Assembly (NCBI GenBank): GCA_022767445.1
Contig: JALENJ010000058.1
Coordinates: 1 to 47,433, forward strand
DNA length: 47,433 nucleotides
Source of the DNA: Erysipelotrichaceae bacterium
Lineage (GTDB): Bacteria > Bacillota_I > Bacilli_A > Erysipelotrichales > Erysipelotrichaceae
Direction of reading: 5' to 3'
Made by a program: the position numbers and the translations under genes. Shown here one piece after another: positions 16,244 to 24,475 of the stretch. The first letter of the stretch is position 1; every line of letters begins with the position of its first letter. The notes beneath the pieces are model-generated. The model was not told the DNA's origin. It ran no database searches and worked only from the letters and a program-made list of their open reading frames with translations.

Positions 16244-18403
16244 ATGAAAATCGTAGAGTGTTGGTTAGAACATCCTGTTAGAAGACTAGATCAGACATAC
16301 AGTTATCTTTATGATGGTGCTATTGAAGTAGGTAGTCGTATCACCATACCTTTATTGAATCGTAAAGTAACTGGCTTTGTGGAAAGCTATGTTGAAACGG
16401 ATGAAAGTAAAGAAGAAATTGAAAAGCGATTAGGATATCGTCTGCGTTATATTCTTGAATGTAAAGATCAAGAGAGTCTAATTACGGATGAACTACATGA
16501 TTTAGCATTTTGGATGAAAGAGAATACACTCTCTACGACAATCTCTTGTTTTCAAACGATGTTACCATCGAAATTAAAACCGGTTTCTAACGACAAAAAA
16601 GTCGTTAAAGAAAAGTGGGTGAAAGTAACAGATCATGAAGTGACATTAACACCAAAACAATTAGAAGCTTTTCTTTATGCACGAGATCATCAACCAATCA
16701 CATACACTGCATTTAGAAAGTTATATCCAAGTCATGCGCATACATTGATTACTAAGAATGCGATTGTTCTAGAAGAGAAGGATAGAGAAGCACGTGAGGA
16801 TGTTGTAAACGTGCAAGCATGTCCAACGCTAAAACCACTCCAGAAAAAAGCAATGGATGATATTAACAGCAGTCATGATTCTATCTACCTACTACATGGT
16901 GTAACAGGTTCTGGTAAAACAGAAGTATATCTACAACTTGCGGCACAAACCCTTGCAAAGGGTAGACAGGTACTCATACTTGTACCAGAGATAGGTCTAA
17001 CACCACAGATGATACAACGCGTATCTTCTCGCTTTGGCAAAGGTCTTGCTATCTATCACAGTGGATTAAATGATCAAGAAAAATATGAACAATACCGCAA
17101 AGTGAAGATGGGAAAAGCATCCATTGTTGTGGGCACACGCAGTGCTGTCTTCTTACCATTTCAGGATTTAGGATTAATCGTTATGGATGAAGAACACGAT
17201 AGCTCCTATAAACAAGAAAACCAACCGGCATACCATTGTCGAGATATCGCAATCTGGCGAGGCAACTACCATGGTTGTAAGGTGATTCTAGGCTCAGCAA
17301 CACCAGCACTTGAAAGCTATGCAAGAGCCCTAAAGGCTGTATATCACCTTGTTGAGATGAAGGAGCGTATCAACCAAAATCTGCCAAAGATTGAAGTTGT
17401 TTCAATCAAAGATGAAATCAAAAAGAATGGCTCCTATATTCTAACGAGAACTCTACAAGAAAAGATACAACAGCGATTAGATTCTAATGAACAGATTATT
17501 CTATTGTTAAATCGTCGTGGCTTTGTTTCGCAGGTGCGCTGTAAAGAGTGTCAAGAAGTTGTAATGTGCCCACATTGTGATATCGCGATGAGCTATCATC
17601 GCGACGTAAAACGGTTGAAATGTCATACTTGTGGAACAGAGATGTCTGTGCCTCAAGTTTGTCCTAGTTGTCATAGTCGTGCTGGTTTTTCTACATATGG
17701 ATTTGGTACAGAGAAACTTGAGGCAGAAGTGCATGCATGCTTTCCAAAGGCGAAGGTATTACGTATGGATGCGGATACGACAAGTCGTAAGAATGCGCAT
17801 CAAAAGATACTAGATGCCTTTGGTAAACACGAAGCAGACATCTTATTGGGTACACAGATGATAGCCAAGGGTTTGGATTATCCGGATGTGACCCTTGTTG
17901 GAATCATCAACGGAGATGAGGGACTACAACGAACAGATTTCCGCAGTTGTGAGACAACCTTTGATTTACTGATGCAGGCATCAGGCAGAAGTGGTAGAGG
18001 CCACACAAATGGAGAAGTTGTATTACAAGTGTTTGATCCAAAACATTATGCAGTACAATGTGCTAGTAAGCAGGATTACGAGACTTTCTTTAAGAAGGAA
18101 ATGCAGTATCGTCACCTCAGCGAGTATCCACCATATACTTATCTGATATCCTTAACGATACAAAATCGTAAAGATGATATCGCAATGAAGCTAGCAAGTC
18201 GTATCAAACGAGAAATCACAGGTAACTTTAAAGTGATAGGTGTTATATCACTATTAAAGATACAGGACTTCTATCGCTATCGCTTAGTACTAAAGGGAAA
18301 AAACTTAGAAGCGATGAAACAAGCAGTTCGAGAATTCTTGATAAATACAAAATTGGATTTGAGTGGATTACGCATTGATGTAAATCCGATATATTTAGAT
18401 TAA
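16244..18403 (+). CDS. priA: Primosomal protein N', replication-restart helicase
   Basis: PriA reloads the replication machinery at stalled forks; it is a superfamily 2, 3'-to-5' DNA helicase. In 719 residues: an N-terminal 3'-DNA-binding domain (HPVRRLDQTYSYLYDG), Walker A GVTGSGKTEVYLQ, the DEEHDSSYKQ box, then the zinc-binding insert with four CxxC pairs (CKEC, CPHC, CHTC, CPSC; about residues 430-480), motif V/VI DILLGTQMIAKGLDYPDV and QASGRSGRG. Length is slightly below the typical 730-800. RBS GGAG. The GNAT gene follows 10 bases after the stop. Confidence 0.97.
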   Translation: MKIVECWLEHPVRRLDQTYSYLYDGAIEVGSRITIPLLNRKVTGFVESYVETDESKEEIEKRLGYRLRYILECKDQESLITDELHDLAFWMKENTLSTTISCFQTMLPSKLKPVSNDKKVVKEKWVKVTDHEVTLTPKQLEAFLYARDHQPITYTAFRKLYPSHAHTLITKNAIVLEEKDREAREDVVNVQACPTLKPLQKKAMDDINSSHDSIYLLHGVTGSGKTEVYLQLAAQTLAKGRQVLILVPEIGLTPQMIQRVSSRFGKGLAIYHSGLNDQEKYEQYRKVKMGKASIVVGTRSAVFLPFQDLGLIVMDEEHDSSYKQENQPAYHCRDIAIWRGNYHGCKVILGSATPALESYARALKAVYHLVEMKERINQNLPKIEVVSIKDEIKKNGSYILTRTLQEKIQQRLDSNEQIILLLNRRGFVSQVRCKECQEVVMCPHCDIAMSYHRDVKRLKCHTCGTEMSVPQVCPSCHSRAGFSTYGFGTEKLEAEVHACFPKAKVLRMDADTTSRKNAHQKILDAFGKHEADILLGTQMIAKGLDYPDVTLVGIINGDEGLQRTDFRSCETTFDLLMQASGRSGRGHTNGEVVLQVFDPKHYAVQCASKQDYETFFKKEMQYRHLSEYPPYTYLISLTIQNRKDDIAMKLASRIKREITGNFKVIGVISLLKIQDFYRYRLVLKGKNLEAMKQAVREFLINTKLDLSGLRIDVNPIYLD

Positions 18404-18413
18404 GGAGAGCCGT

Positions 18414-18971
18414 ATGCAAGAGTTATTACAATATCGAAAAGAAGTATTGATTGGTGAGAAAATCAATCTTAGAGTCACAACAAAAGAAGATGAAGAACTA
18501 TTCGCCAAATGGTGGAATGAGGATACCATCCTATTAGGAAATCGCAATCGTATCATTCCGACATTTGAAGAGGATAATGCGCCACTATTTCATAATTGGT
18601 CAGCAAATCAAAACAGCAATGGATTTGCGCTGACCATTGAAAACAAAGAGTGTGTAGCGGTAGGACATGTCAGTGTATTTGGTTTATCTTTGCCGATGAT
18701 GATCGCTACGATTGGTATCTTTGTAGGTTCTGAATATCGCGGTCATGGTTATGGCAAAGAAGCGATGCAGAAAGCAATCCGTATCTGCTTTGAAGAACTC
18801 AATGTGCATAAAGTTGAGTTGAATGTATATTCGTATAATGAAGCAGCGATTGCGATGTACAAGAAAGTAGGTTTTGTACATGAAGGAACGCGTCGTGCTG
18901 CTTCATACCATCATGGTAAGTACTATGATGTTTATACAATGGGTATTTTACGTGAGGAATACCTAGGTTAA
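18414..18971 (+). CDS. GNAT family N-acetyltransferase (RimJ/RimL-like)
   Basis: The 185-residue cytoplasmic enzyme has the GNAT fold landmarks. The acetyl-CoA loop GSEYRGHGYGKEAMQ supplies the R/Q-x-x-G-x-G/A pattern, followed by the motif-B pattern VELNVYSYNEAAIAMYKKVG and FVHEG. The N-terminal INLRVTTKEDEELFAKWWNE resembles the RimL/Acetyltransf_3 group, whose members acetylate ribosomal protein N-termini, antibiotics or small amines. The substrate is unknown. It starts 10 bases behind priA with AAGGAG, so the two are one operon ending at the terminator at 18987. Confidence 0.88.
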   Translation: MQELLQYRKEVLIGEKINLRVTTKEDEELFAKWWNEDTILLGNRNRIIPTFEEDNAPLFHNWSANQNSNGFALTIENKECVAVGHVSVFGLSLPMMIATIGIFVGSEYRGHGYGKEAMQKAIRICFEELNVHKVELNVYSYNEAAIAMYKKVGFVHEGTRRAASYHHGKYYDVYTMGILREEYLG

Positions 18972-18986
18972 TTTTAGTTTTGTTTT

Positions 18987-19057
18987 AAAGAAGAAAAATC
19001 TTGTGAACTCATTCATAAAAAACATGGATGAATAACGAGATTTTTCTTCTTTTTTTA
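18987..19057. terminator. Long-stem terminator after the priA operon
   Basis: A perfect 15-bp inverted repeat (18987-19001 with 19038-19052) ends in a T-run. Nested inside is a shorter repeat (ATTCAT/ATGAAT). The A-rich left arm makes it plausible on both strands. Confidence 0.85.
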
Positions 19058-19094
19058 CGTAATTTTTTCAAATCAGATATTGTATCTAAATAAC

Positions 19095-19132
19095 AAAGTG
19101 GTAGAATAGTGGTAGGAAATGGAGCAAAGTGG
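19095..19132 (+). promoter_or_regulatory. MraZ-box-like direct repeats upstream of mraZ
   Basis: Four related motifs occur at helical spacing: AAAGTGG (95-101 of this kilobase), ATAGTGG, AAATGG and AAAGTGG. Their common A(G/A)TGG cores start at 19097, 19108, 19118 and 19128, i.e. 11, 10 and 10 bases apart. MraZ proteins bind direct repeats of this type (AAAGTG units in Mollicutes, TGGGN units in E. coli) in front of their own operon. The last unit runs into the mraZ RBS. Confidence 0.6.
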
Positions 19133-19145
19133 AGGGAATCGTTAG

Positions 19146-19586
19146 ATGGTGATGTTTACAGGGGAATACAGACATAATCTGGATCCAAAAAACCGACTGA
19201 TTATTCCATCCAAGTACAGAGACCAGTTGACAACAAAAATCTATGTCACTGAGTGGATGGACGGATGCTTAGCTGCATTTGCGGAAAACGAGTGGAATAG
19301 CTTGGTAGACAAGCTAAACAAACTGCCTGTTACCAACAAGAAAGCTCGTGCTTTTGTGCGTAGTATCTTAGGTAAAGCAGACGAATGTAGTGTGGATAAC
19401 CAAGGAAGAATTCTATTGCCACAGTTTCAAATTACAGATCGAGGTTTCGAGAAGGCTTGTGTGATTGTTGGAGCTTCAGATCATTTTGAAATTTGGCCAC
19501 AACAAACATTTGACGATTACAACCAAGAGTCGATGGGTGAGTTGGATGACTTCGCTGAGGATTTGACGGAGCTATTACAACTATGA
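19146..19586 (+). CDS. mraZ: Transcriptional regulator MraZ
   Basis: MraZ is a DNA-binding ring-forming protein that controls its own division/cell-wall operon. The 146 residues contain two SpoVT-AbrB-like half-domains. The first is GEYRHNLDPKNRLIIPSKYR; the second contains DNQGRILLPQFQ. Each carries the DxxGRxxxP pattern of the family, with DPKNRLIIP as the variant in the first. I keep the ATG at 19146 because GGAGGG lies 9 bases before it; an in-frame ATG two codons later would be too far. Its stop overlaps the rsmH ATG (ATGA). Confidence 0.95.
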   Translation: MVMFTGEYRHNLDPKNRLIIPSKYRDQLTTKIYVTEWMDGCLAAFAENEWNSLVDKLNKLPVTNKKARAFVRSILGKADECSVDNQGRILLPQFQITDRGFEKACVIVGASDHFEIWPQQTFDDYNQESMGELDDFAEDLTELLQL

Positions 19587-20518
19587 AACACACATCCGTA
19601 TTGTTGAATGAGACAGTAGATAGCCTAGAGGTAAAAGACAATGGTATCTATGTTGATGGAACACTGGGCAGAGGTGGTCACTCCAAGTATTTGATTTCAA
19701 AGCTAAAGACAGGTCATCTTTATGCTTTTGATAAAGATTTACAAGCAATCAAGGAATCAACTGAAAATCTGAAGGATGTACTTCCATTTATCACGATGAT
19801 TCACAACGACTTTCGCTCAATGAGAGATGAACTTCAAAAGCAGGGCGTTGAATCTGTAGATGGCATCATGATGGATTTGGGAGTGAGTTCTCCTCAGTTT
19901 GATGATCCAACGCGAGGATTTAGTTACCGCTATGATGCAAGACTAGATATGCGTATGGATAGCACACAACAGTTGGATGCGTATCAAGTAGTCAATACGT
20001 ATTCATTCGAACAACTTGTACGTATCTTGCGTGAGTATGGTGAAGAGAAATTTGCCAAGCAAATCGCAAGAGCGATAGAGAAACAACGACTACAACAACC
20101 AATTGAGACGACATTTCAGTTGGTGGATGTTATTAAGTCGGCACTTCCTGAAAAGGTGTTACGACAAAAGGGACATCCAGCAAAGCAAACCTTCCAAGCA
20201 TTACGCATTGAAGTCAATGATGAACTTGGTGCATTGAAGAAGGGATTGCAGGATGCTTTATCACTGCTAAAACCAAATGGTAGATGTGCAGTGATTACAT
20301 TCCATTCATTGGAGGATCGCATTGTAAAGAATGTGTTTAAGGAATATTCCTTGGCACCTTACATAGATCCACGGATTCCGATTAAAGCATCCGAAATACA
20401 ACAAGCAGATTATCAACTGATTACAAAAAAGCCGATAACAGCAAGCGATGAAGAATTAGAAGAGAATCATCGTTCACATAGTGCAAAGCTAAGAGTGATT
20501 AAGAAAAAGGGAGACTAG
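19583..20518 (+). CDS. rsmH: 16S rRNA (cytosine-1402-N4)-methyltransferase RsmH (MraW)
   Basis: Methylates N4 of C1402 in the decoding centre of 16S rRNA, using S-adenosylmethionine. The 311 residues show the MraW opening HTSVLLNETVDSL, the SAM-binding GIYVDGTLGRGGHS and GIMMDLGVSSPQFDDP, GFSYRYDARLDMRM, and the late FHSLEDRIVKN. Complete. Translationally coupled to mraZ by ATGA and followed 4 bases later by ftsL, the classical dcw order. Confidence 0.97.
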   Translation: MKHTSVLLNETVDSLEVKDNGIYVDGTLGRGGHSKYLISKLKTGHLYAFDKDLQAIKESTENLKDVLPFITMIHNDFRSMRDELQKQGVESVDGIMMDLGVSSPQFDDPTRGFSYRYDARLDMRMDSTQQLDAYQVVNTYSFEQLVRILREYGEEKFAKQIARAIEKQRLQQPIETTFQLVDVIKSALPEKVLRQKGHPAKQTFQALRIEVNDELGALKKGLQDALSLLKPNGRCAVITFHSLEDRIVKNVFKEYSLAPYIDPRIPIKASEIQQADYQLITKKPITASDEELEENHRSHSAKLRVIKKKGD

Positions 20519-20522
20519 GGAC

Positions 20523-20849
20523 ATGGCGAAGATTGTGAAAAAGAAAAAACAGAAAAAAAATACAGCATTTTTAAATTTTGCTGTATGGATGTTTATGATT
20601 TCTGCTACACTTTATTTGGCTAGTTCTATATTCTTGAGAACTTACAACAACTCTTTAAGTGCACAAACACAGCAGATGGAAGCTGATATCGCTACTTTGC
20701 ATACACAAAATGATGCATTGAAAGTAGAGATTCTAAATCTAGGTTCAAATATCCGTGTTGATGAAATCGCTGCAAATAACGGACTCAGTAAGAAACAGGA
20801 GAATATTGTCACTATCACAGGTGGAACTGGTAACACAACTGGAGAGTAG
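20523..20849 (+). CDS. ftsL: Cell division protein FtsL
   Basis: Small bitopic division protein, 108 residues: a Lys-rich cytoplasmic start (KIVKKKKQKKN), one membrane helix (about 16-38, FLNFAVWMFMISATLYLA) and an extracytoplasmic coiled coil (about 45-80, with spaced Leu/Ile), as expected for FtsL/DivIC-type partners. Sequence conservation in this family is low, so the call rests on topology and on position between rsmH and the PBP. Its stop and the PBP ATG are separated by a single base. Confidence 0.82.
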   Translation: MAKIVKKKKQKKNTAFLNFAVWMFMISATLYLASSIFLRTYNNSLSAQTQQMEADIATLHTQNDALKVEILNLGSNIRVDEIAANNGLSKKQENIVTITGGTGNTTGE

Positions 20850-20850
20850 A

Positions 20851-23025
20851 ATGGCAAAAAAAAGGAAGTATCGTAACGAAGTACGTCGAATAACGATTGT
20901 GACATTAGCAGCAATGATGCTGATTGCTTCTAATGTTTTTTTCGTGACCATAGGAAAAGTACATATGCGCTCAGGTACAGATTTAAGTGTTTATGCAGAT
21001 TCCGCAAACACGGTAACAGAGACAACCCTTGCAATGCGTGGATTTATCTATGATCGCAATGGTCAGGTGATTGCCCAGGATAATCATACTTACGATATTA
21101 TCTGTATCTTATCTTCTTCAAGACAATCCATTGAAGGACAACCTGCCTATGTACAAGATAAAGAAGGAACTGCAAAAGTTCTCTCCGATATATTAAAGAT
21201 TGATTATCAAAAAGTCTTAGACTTTTTAAGCCAAGATATCTATCAAACAGAGTTAGGTACTGGTGGCAGAAGATTATCACAAGCAACCAAGGAAGAAATT
21301 GAATCCTATAATCTTCCAGGTATTGAGTTTGTAGATTCTATCAAACGTATTTATCCTAACGGACAATTTGCGTCAAACTTAATTGGATACGCACAACCAA
21401 ATGATGAAGGGGATACCGTAGGTCAGATGGGATTGGAACTCTATCTGGATTCCTATCTTGCGGGAACAAACGGATCTCGTACCTATCAAACAGACTCCAA
21501 TGGATATCGTTTACCAGGTATGAAGGATGAAGTAACAAGTGCTGTCAATGGTAATGATGTATACCTAACAATTGATACATCCATCCAACAGACACTAGAA
21601 CAATCCATGAGTATGACGCAATCTCAATTCGGTGCGGATTCTGTATGGGGTGGTGTTATGGAAATCAATACAGGTAAAGTTCTAGCCTGGGGACAATCCA
21701 ACTCCTTTGATCCTAATGTACTAGAGATTTCTGATTATACGAATACAGGTGCACAGGTAGCTTATGAACCTGGTTCTACATTGAAGACATTTACCTGGGC
21801 AGCTGCCATCAATGAAGGCAAGTACAACGGTACAGAGTTAACCAATGGTAATTCCTACTGCTATGGTACGGATGAAAATAACAATCCAGTCCGTGCTACC
21901 GCAGGCAATAGCTTAGGTTGTGTATACAATGCAGATATGTATCAATATGGTGCAGTTGATTTTGATACAGGTTTGATTTACTCCTTAAACTCTGTTGCAG
22001 GTACTGTACAAAATGAAGTTATTACACCAGATATAAACTTAGAGTATTTAAGAAAGTTTGGTTTCTTTAATGCGGTGGATACGGATGGATTACCTGAATC
22101 AACAGGTTTATTAAACTTCACATATCCATCCGATAAACTATCTCTATCCTTTGGACAGGGTTCTACTGTAACAATGTTGCAATTGATGCAAGCATACAGT
22201 GCAATATTCTCAGATGGTACCATGGTGAAACCATACTTCGTAGATTCTATCCGCAATGGATATGACAACAACAAATACATCTATAAAGCAGATAAGACAG
22301 TATTGGGAAATCCAATTACACCAGAAACTGCGAAGCAACTACAGGGAATCTTATATCGTGTTGTCAACGATGATCGCGGAACAGGACGTGGCTATCGTAT
22401 TCCTGAATGTAAGGTCATCGGTAAAACCGGTACAACCGAACTTGCGGTTAACGGTAGTTATCAATCTGGTAAGTATATTTATTCCTTTATGGGTGCCTTA
22501 CCGGCAGAAAACCCACAGATTCTTGTATACTATGCAATCCAGATTGACTCCAGCGCACCTGTCAACCAACAACCACAGGTAAATCTACTACGTAGAGTTG
22601 CGATGCAATATGGCTTTGCACAGCAAGATACACCACAACAACAAACAGCGACAGCAGAAAACGTATCTGTATATCAGATGCCAAATCTTGTGAATCATAG
22701 CTTAGACTATGTACAAAGTACACTAGCTCCATATGGTGCAGACATCAATGTATTGGGTGATGGTAGCAGTGTCATTCGTCAATATCCAGAAGCAGGACAT
22801 TCTCTAACAACAGGACAAAGAGTCTTTGCGGTAACGAATACATCATCCTTCATCATGCCAAATATGGTAGGCTGGAGTAGACAAGATGTGGCAGGCTTCT
22901 GGCAAGCAACTGGATTTGATGTGGATATCCTAGGAGATGAAACTGCCATGGTAACCTCGCAAAGTATACCAGCGGGCACAACAGTCGAAAAAGGTACTGT
23001 GATAACAGTCAACCTAGGTGGCTAG
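20851..23025 (+). CDS. pbpB: Class B penicillin-binding protein with two PASTA domains (PBP2X/FtsI type)
   Basis: Septal peptidoglycan transpeptidase, 724 residues. One N-terminal membrane helix (about 20-38), a PBP dimerisation domain (MRGFIYDRNGQVIAQD), then the transpeptidase domain with STxK in EPGSTLKTFTW, the SxN-type motif SLNS, and KTGT in VIGKTGTTELA. Two PASTA domains close the protein (MPNLVNHSL... and MPNMVGWSR...), as in Firmicutes PBP2X/SpoVD. I start at 20851, behind GGAGAG; an in-frame ATG at 20755 lies inside ftsL and would add 32 non-family residues. It is the β-lactam target of the cluster. Confidence 0.96.
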   Translation: MAKKRKYRNEVRRITIVTLAAMMLIASNVFFVTIGKVHMRSGTDLSVYADSANTVTETTLAMRGFIYDRNGQVIAQDNHTYDIICILSSSRQSIEGQPAYVQDKEGTAKVLSDILKIDYQKVLDFLSQDIYQTELGTGGRRLSQATKEEIESYNLPGIEFVDSIKRIYPNGQFASNLIGYAQPNDEGDTVGQMGLELYLDSYLAGTNGSRTYQTDSNGYRLPGMKDEVTSAVNGNDVYLTIDTSIQQTLEQSMSMTQSQFGADSVWGGVMEINTGKVLAWGQSNSFDPNVLEISDYTNTGAQVAYEPGSTLKTFTWAAAINEGKYNGTELTNGNSYCYGTDENNNPVRATAGNSLGCVYNADMYQYGAVDFDTGLIYSLNSVAGTVQNEVITPDINLEYLRKFGFFNAVDTDGLPESTGLLNFTYPSDKLSLSFGQGSTVTMLQLMQAYSAIFSDGTMVKPYFVDSIRNGYDNNKYIYKADKTVLGNPITPETAKQLQGILYRVVNDDRGTGRGYRIPECKVIGKTGTTELAVNGSYQSGKYIYSFMGALPAENPQILVYYAIQIDSSAPVNQQPQVNLLRRVAMQYGFAQQDTPQQQTATAENVSVYQMPNLVNHSLDYVQSTLAPYGADINVLGDGSSVIRQYPEAGHSLTTGQRVFAVTNTSSFIMPNMVGWSRQDVAGFWQATGFDVDILGDETAMVTSQSIPAGTTVEKGTVITVNLGG

Positions 23026-23037
23026 TAAGGGGTAGTT

Positions 23038-24003
23038 ATGACGATATTTAATATGAGCTTGTATTTCTTGGTGAGTCTAGCAATCGTGTTAGTGACGATG
23101 CCAATGTTAATACAATATTTGAAAAAGTTGAGTTTTAAGCAAACCATCAGTGAGTATGCTTTGGATGATGACAAAAAGAAGGCAGGAACACCAATTATGG
23201 GTGGCATACTGTTTATTGTTGTTCCTGTGATTTTGACATTTATCTTTGTGCCAAATGTAATACATGATTTGGATACGTTGGTGGTGATATTGGCGTTTGT
23301 TGGATATGGACTGATTGGGTTCATTGATGACTTCTTGATTGCGATACTTAAAAACAACAAAGGTTTAAAAGCTGCCTATAAGTTATTATTACAACTATTG
23401 TTGGCTGTGATATTCTTTATGATTTATCGCCAGAATACTTCTTTGCATATCATCTTACCAGTTTCAAAAGTCGTATTACCATTAGGATTTGGATACTTTA
23501 TCTTGATACTGATTATGTTTGCAGGATCCAGCAATGCGGTAAACCTAACAGATGGTATGGATGGATTATCCTCAGGTGTTAGTATCATTGCCTTGATTCC
23601 ATATTTAATCTTCACTTTGGTAAATGGACAAAATGGTGTAGCAGTATTCATCATTACTTTGATTGGTGCATTACTTGGTTATCTATACTACAACAAGAAA
23701 CCAGCAAAGATCTTCATGGGAGATACAGGTTCACTTGCCTTAGGTGGAGTACTCGCAGCTTTGGCGATGATTACCAAGACAGAATTATTACTCATTTTGA
23801 TTGCAGGAGTACCTGTGATTGAAACACTCTGTGTTATCATCCAGATTGGATCTGTCAAGATACGTCATAAACGCGTATTCCCATATACACCAATTCACTA
23901 TGCATTCCGCATCAAAGGCATGCCAGAGGTCAGCATCGTCTATATGTTCTGGTTGGTTGAAGCGATACTTGCATGTATCGGATTGTTGATTGGTTTACAT
24001 TAA
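23038..24003 (+). CDS. mraY: Phospho-N-acetylmuramoyl-pentapeptide transferase MraY, variant HHH motif
   Basis: Integral membrane enzyme that transfers phospho-MurNAc-pentapeptide to undecaprenyl phosphate, making lipid I. In 321 residues it shows about ten helices, GTPIMGG, the Asp pair in GFIDDFL, NLTDGMDGL and FMGDTGSLALGG, all standard. The last motif is unusual: other MraY proteins read PxHHHFE, whereas this one reads TPIHYAFRIKG, keeping only one His. RBS AGGGG; 12 bases behind the PBP gene. Last gene of this dcw segment (terminator at 24013); murD is found 3.5 kb downstream rather than next to it. The sequence otherwise looks intact. Confidence 0.94.
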   Translation: MTIFNMSLYFLVSLAIVLVTMPMLIQYLKKLSFKQTISEYALDDDKKKAGTPIMGGILFIVVPVILTFIFVPNVIHDLDTLVVILAFVGYGLIGFIDDFLIAILKNNKGLKAAYKLLLQLLLAVIFFMIYRQNTSLHIILPVSKVVLPLGFGYFILILIMFAGSSNAVNLTDGMDGLSSGVSIIALIPYLIFTLVNGQNGVAVFIITLIGALLGYLYYNKKPAKIFMGDTGSLALGGVLAALAMITKTELLLILIAGVPVIETLCVIIQIGSVKIRHKRVFPYTPIHYAFRIKGMPEVSIVYMFWLVEAILACIGLLIGLH

Positions 24004-24012
24004 GTGATATCT

Positions 24013-24036
24013 AGCAGGATACATGTCCTGCTTTTT
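24013..24036 (+). terminator. Terminator of the mraZ-mraY operon
   Basis: AGCAGGA (24013-24019) with TCCTGCT (24026-24032), then a T-run. Confidence 0.85.
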
Positions 24037-24152
24037 ATTTTGGAAATTGTATCTAGGTTTTATGAGGTGATACGTCTATAATGGATTTAAGAGATTATTG
24101 TAATAAGCTGTTCTTAATTTTTCTAGAAGAAATGGTTATTGAAAGAGGTTTT

Positions 24153-24161
24153 TGTTATAAT
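24153..24161 (+). promoter_or_regulatory. Extended -10 promoter of the comN-secDF operon
   Basis: TGTTATAAT, 23 bases before the comN ATG, with no clear -35. Confidence 0.55.
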
Positions 24162-24184
24162 AATTGAGTTGTGAGGGGGAAGGC

Positions 24185-24472
24185 ATGTCAAAAGATGTAT
24201 TTGATGTGAATCATCGCTTGGTTGAGCTAACGATGGTTCTAAAATTACAAAAATTACAAAAGAATGATTTGCCGACTCTTACGTATGTAAATCTTGAGGA
24301 CTATTTAAATCATTTATGGCGTTATAAGTCTCCACGCACTTTAAATCAAGCGGTTGATGTGGTGTGGAATATTGCGGTAAGTGATATTGTACGCTTCTTA
24401 TCAAGCCAAGCTGTAATAGATGGTGCAAAGAAGAATCTCGAAGATTTTGCGGATGTCATTGGAGGGAATTAA
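24185..24472 (+). CDS. comN: ComN-like post-transcriptional regulator (YrzD family)
   Basis: Small soluble protein, 95 residues, mostly helical, with no membrane segment. The central LTYVNLEDYLNHLWRYKSPRTLNQAVDVVWNI resembles the ComN/YrzD family (shown in two pieces: LTYVNLEDYLNHLWRYK and SPRTLNQAVDVVWNI). In B. subtilis ComN also lies directly upstream of secDF and affects comE mRNA. That synteny carries much of the call. I start at 24185, behind a GGGGGAAGG RBS; a TTG at 24164 is in frame but unnecessary. secDF begins 3 bases after the stop. Confidence 0.65.
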   Translation: MSKDVFDVNHRLVELTMVLKLQKLQKNDLPTLTYVNLEDYLNHLWRYKSPRTLNQAVDVVWNIAVSDIVRFLSSQAVIDGAKKNLEDFADVIGGN

Positions 24473-24475
24473 CAT

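Noticed and set aside
20755-20850. N-terminal extension of the PBP into ftsL
   Set aside because: No RBS, the 32 added residues come from the ftsL frame, and a good start with RBS exists at 20851.
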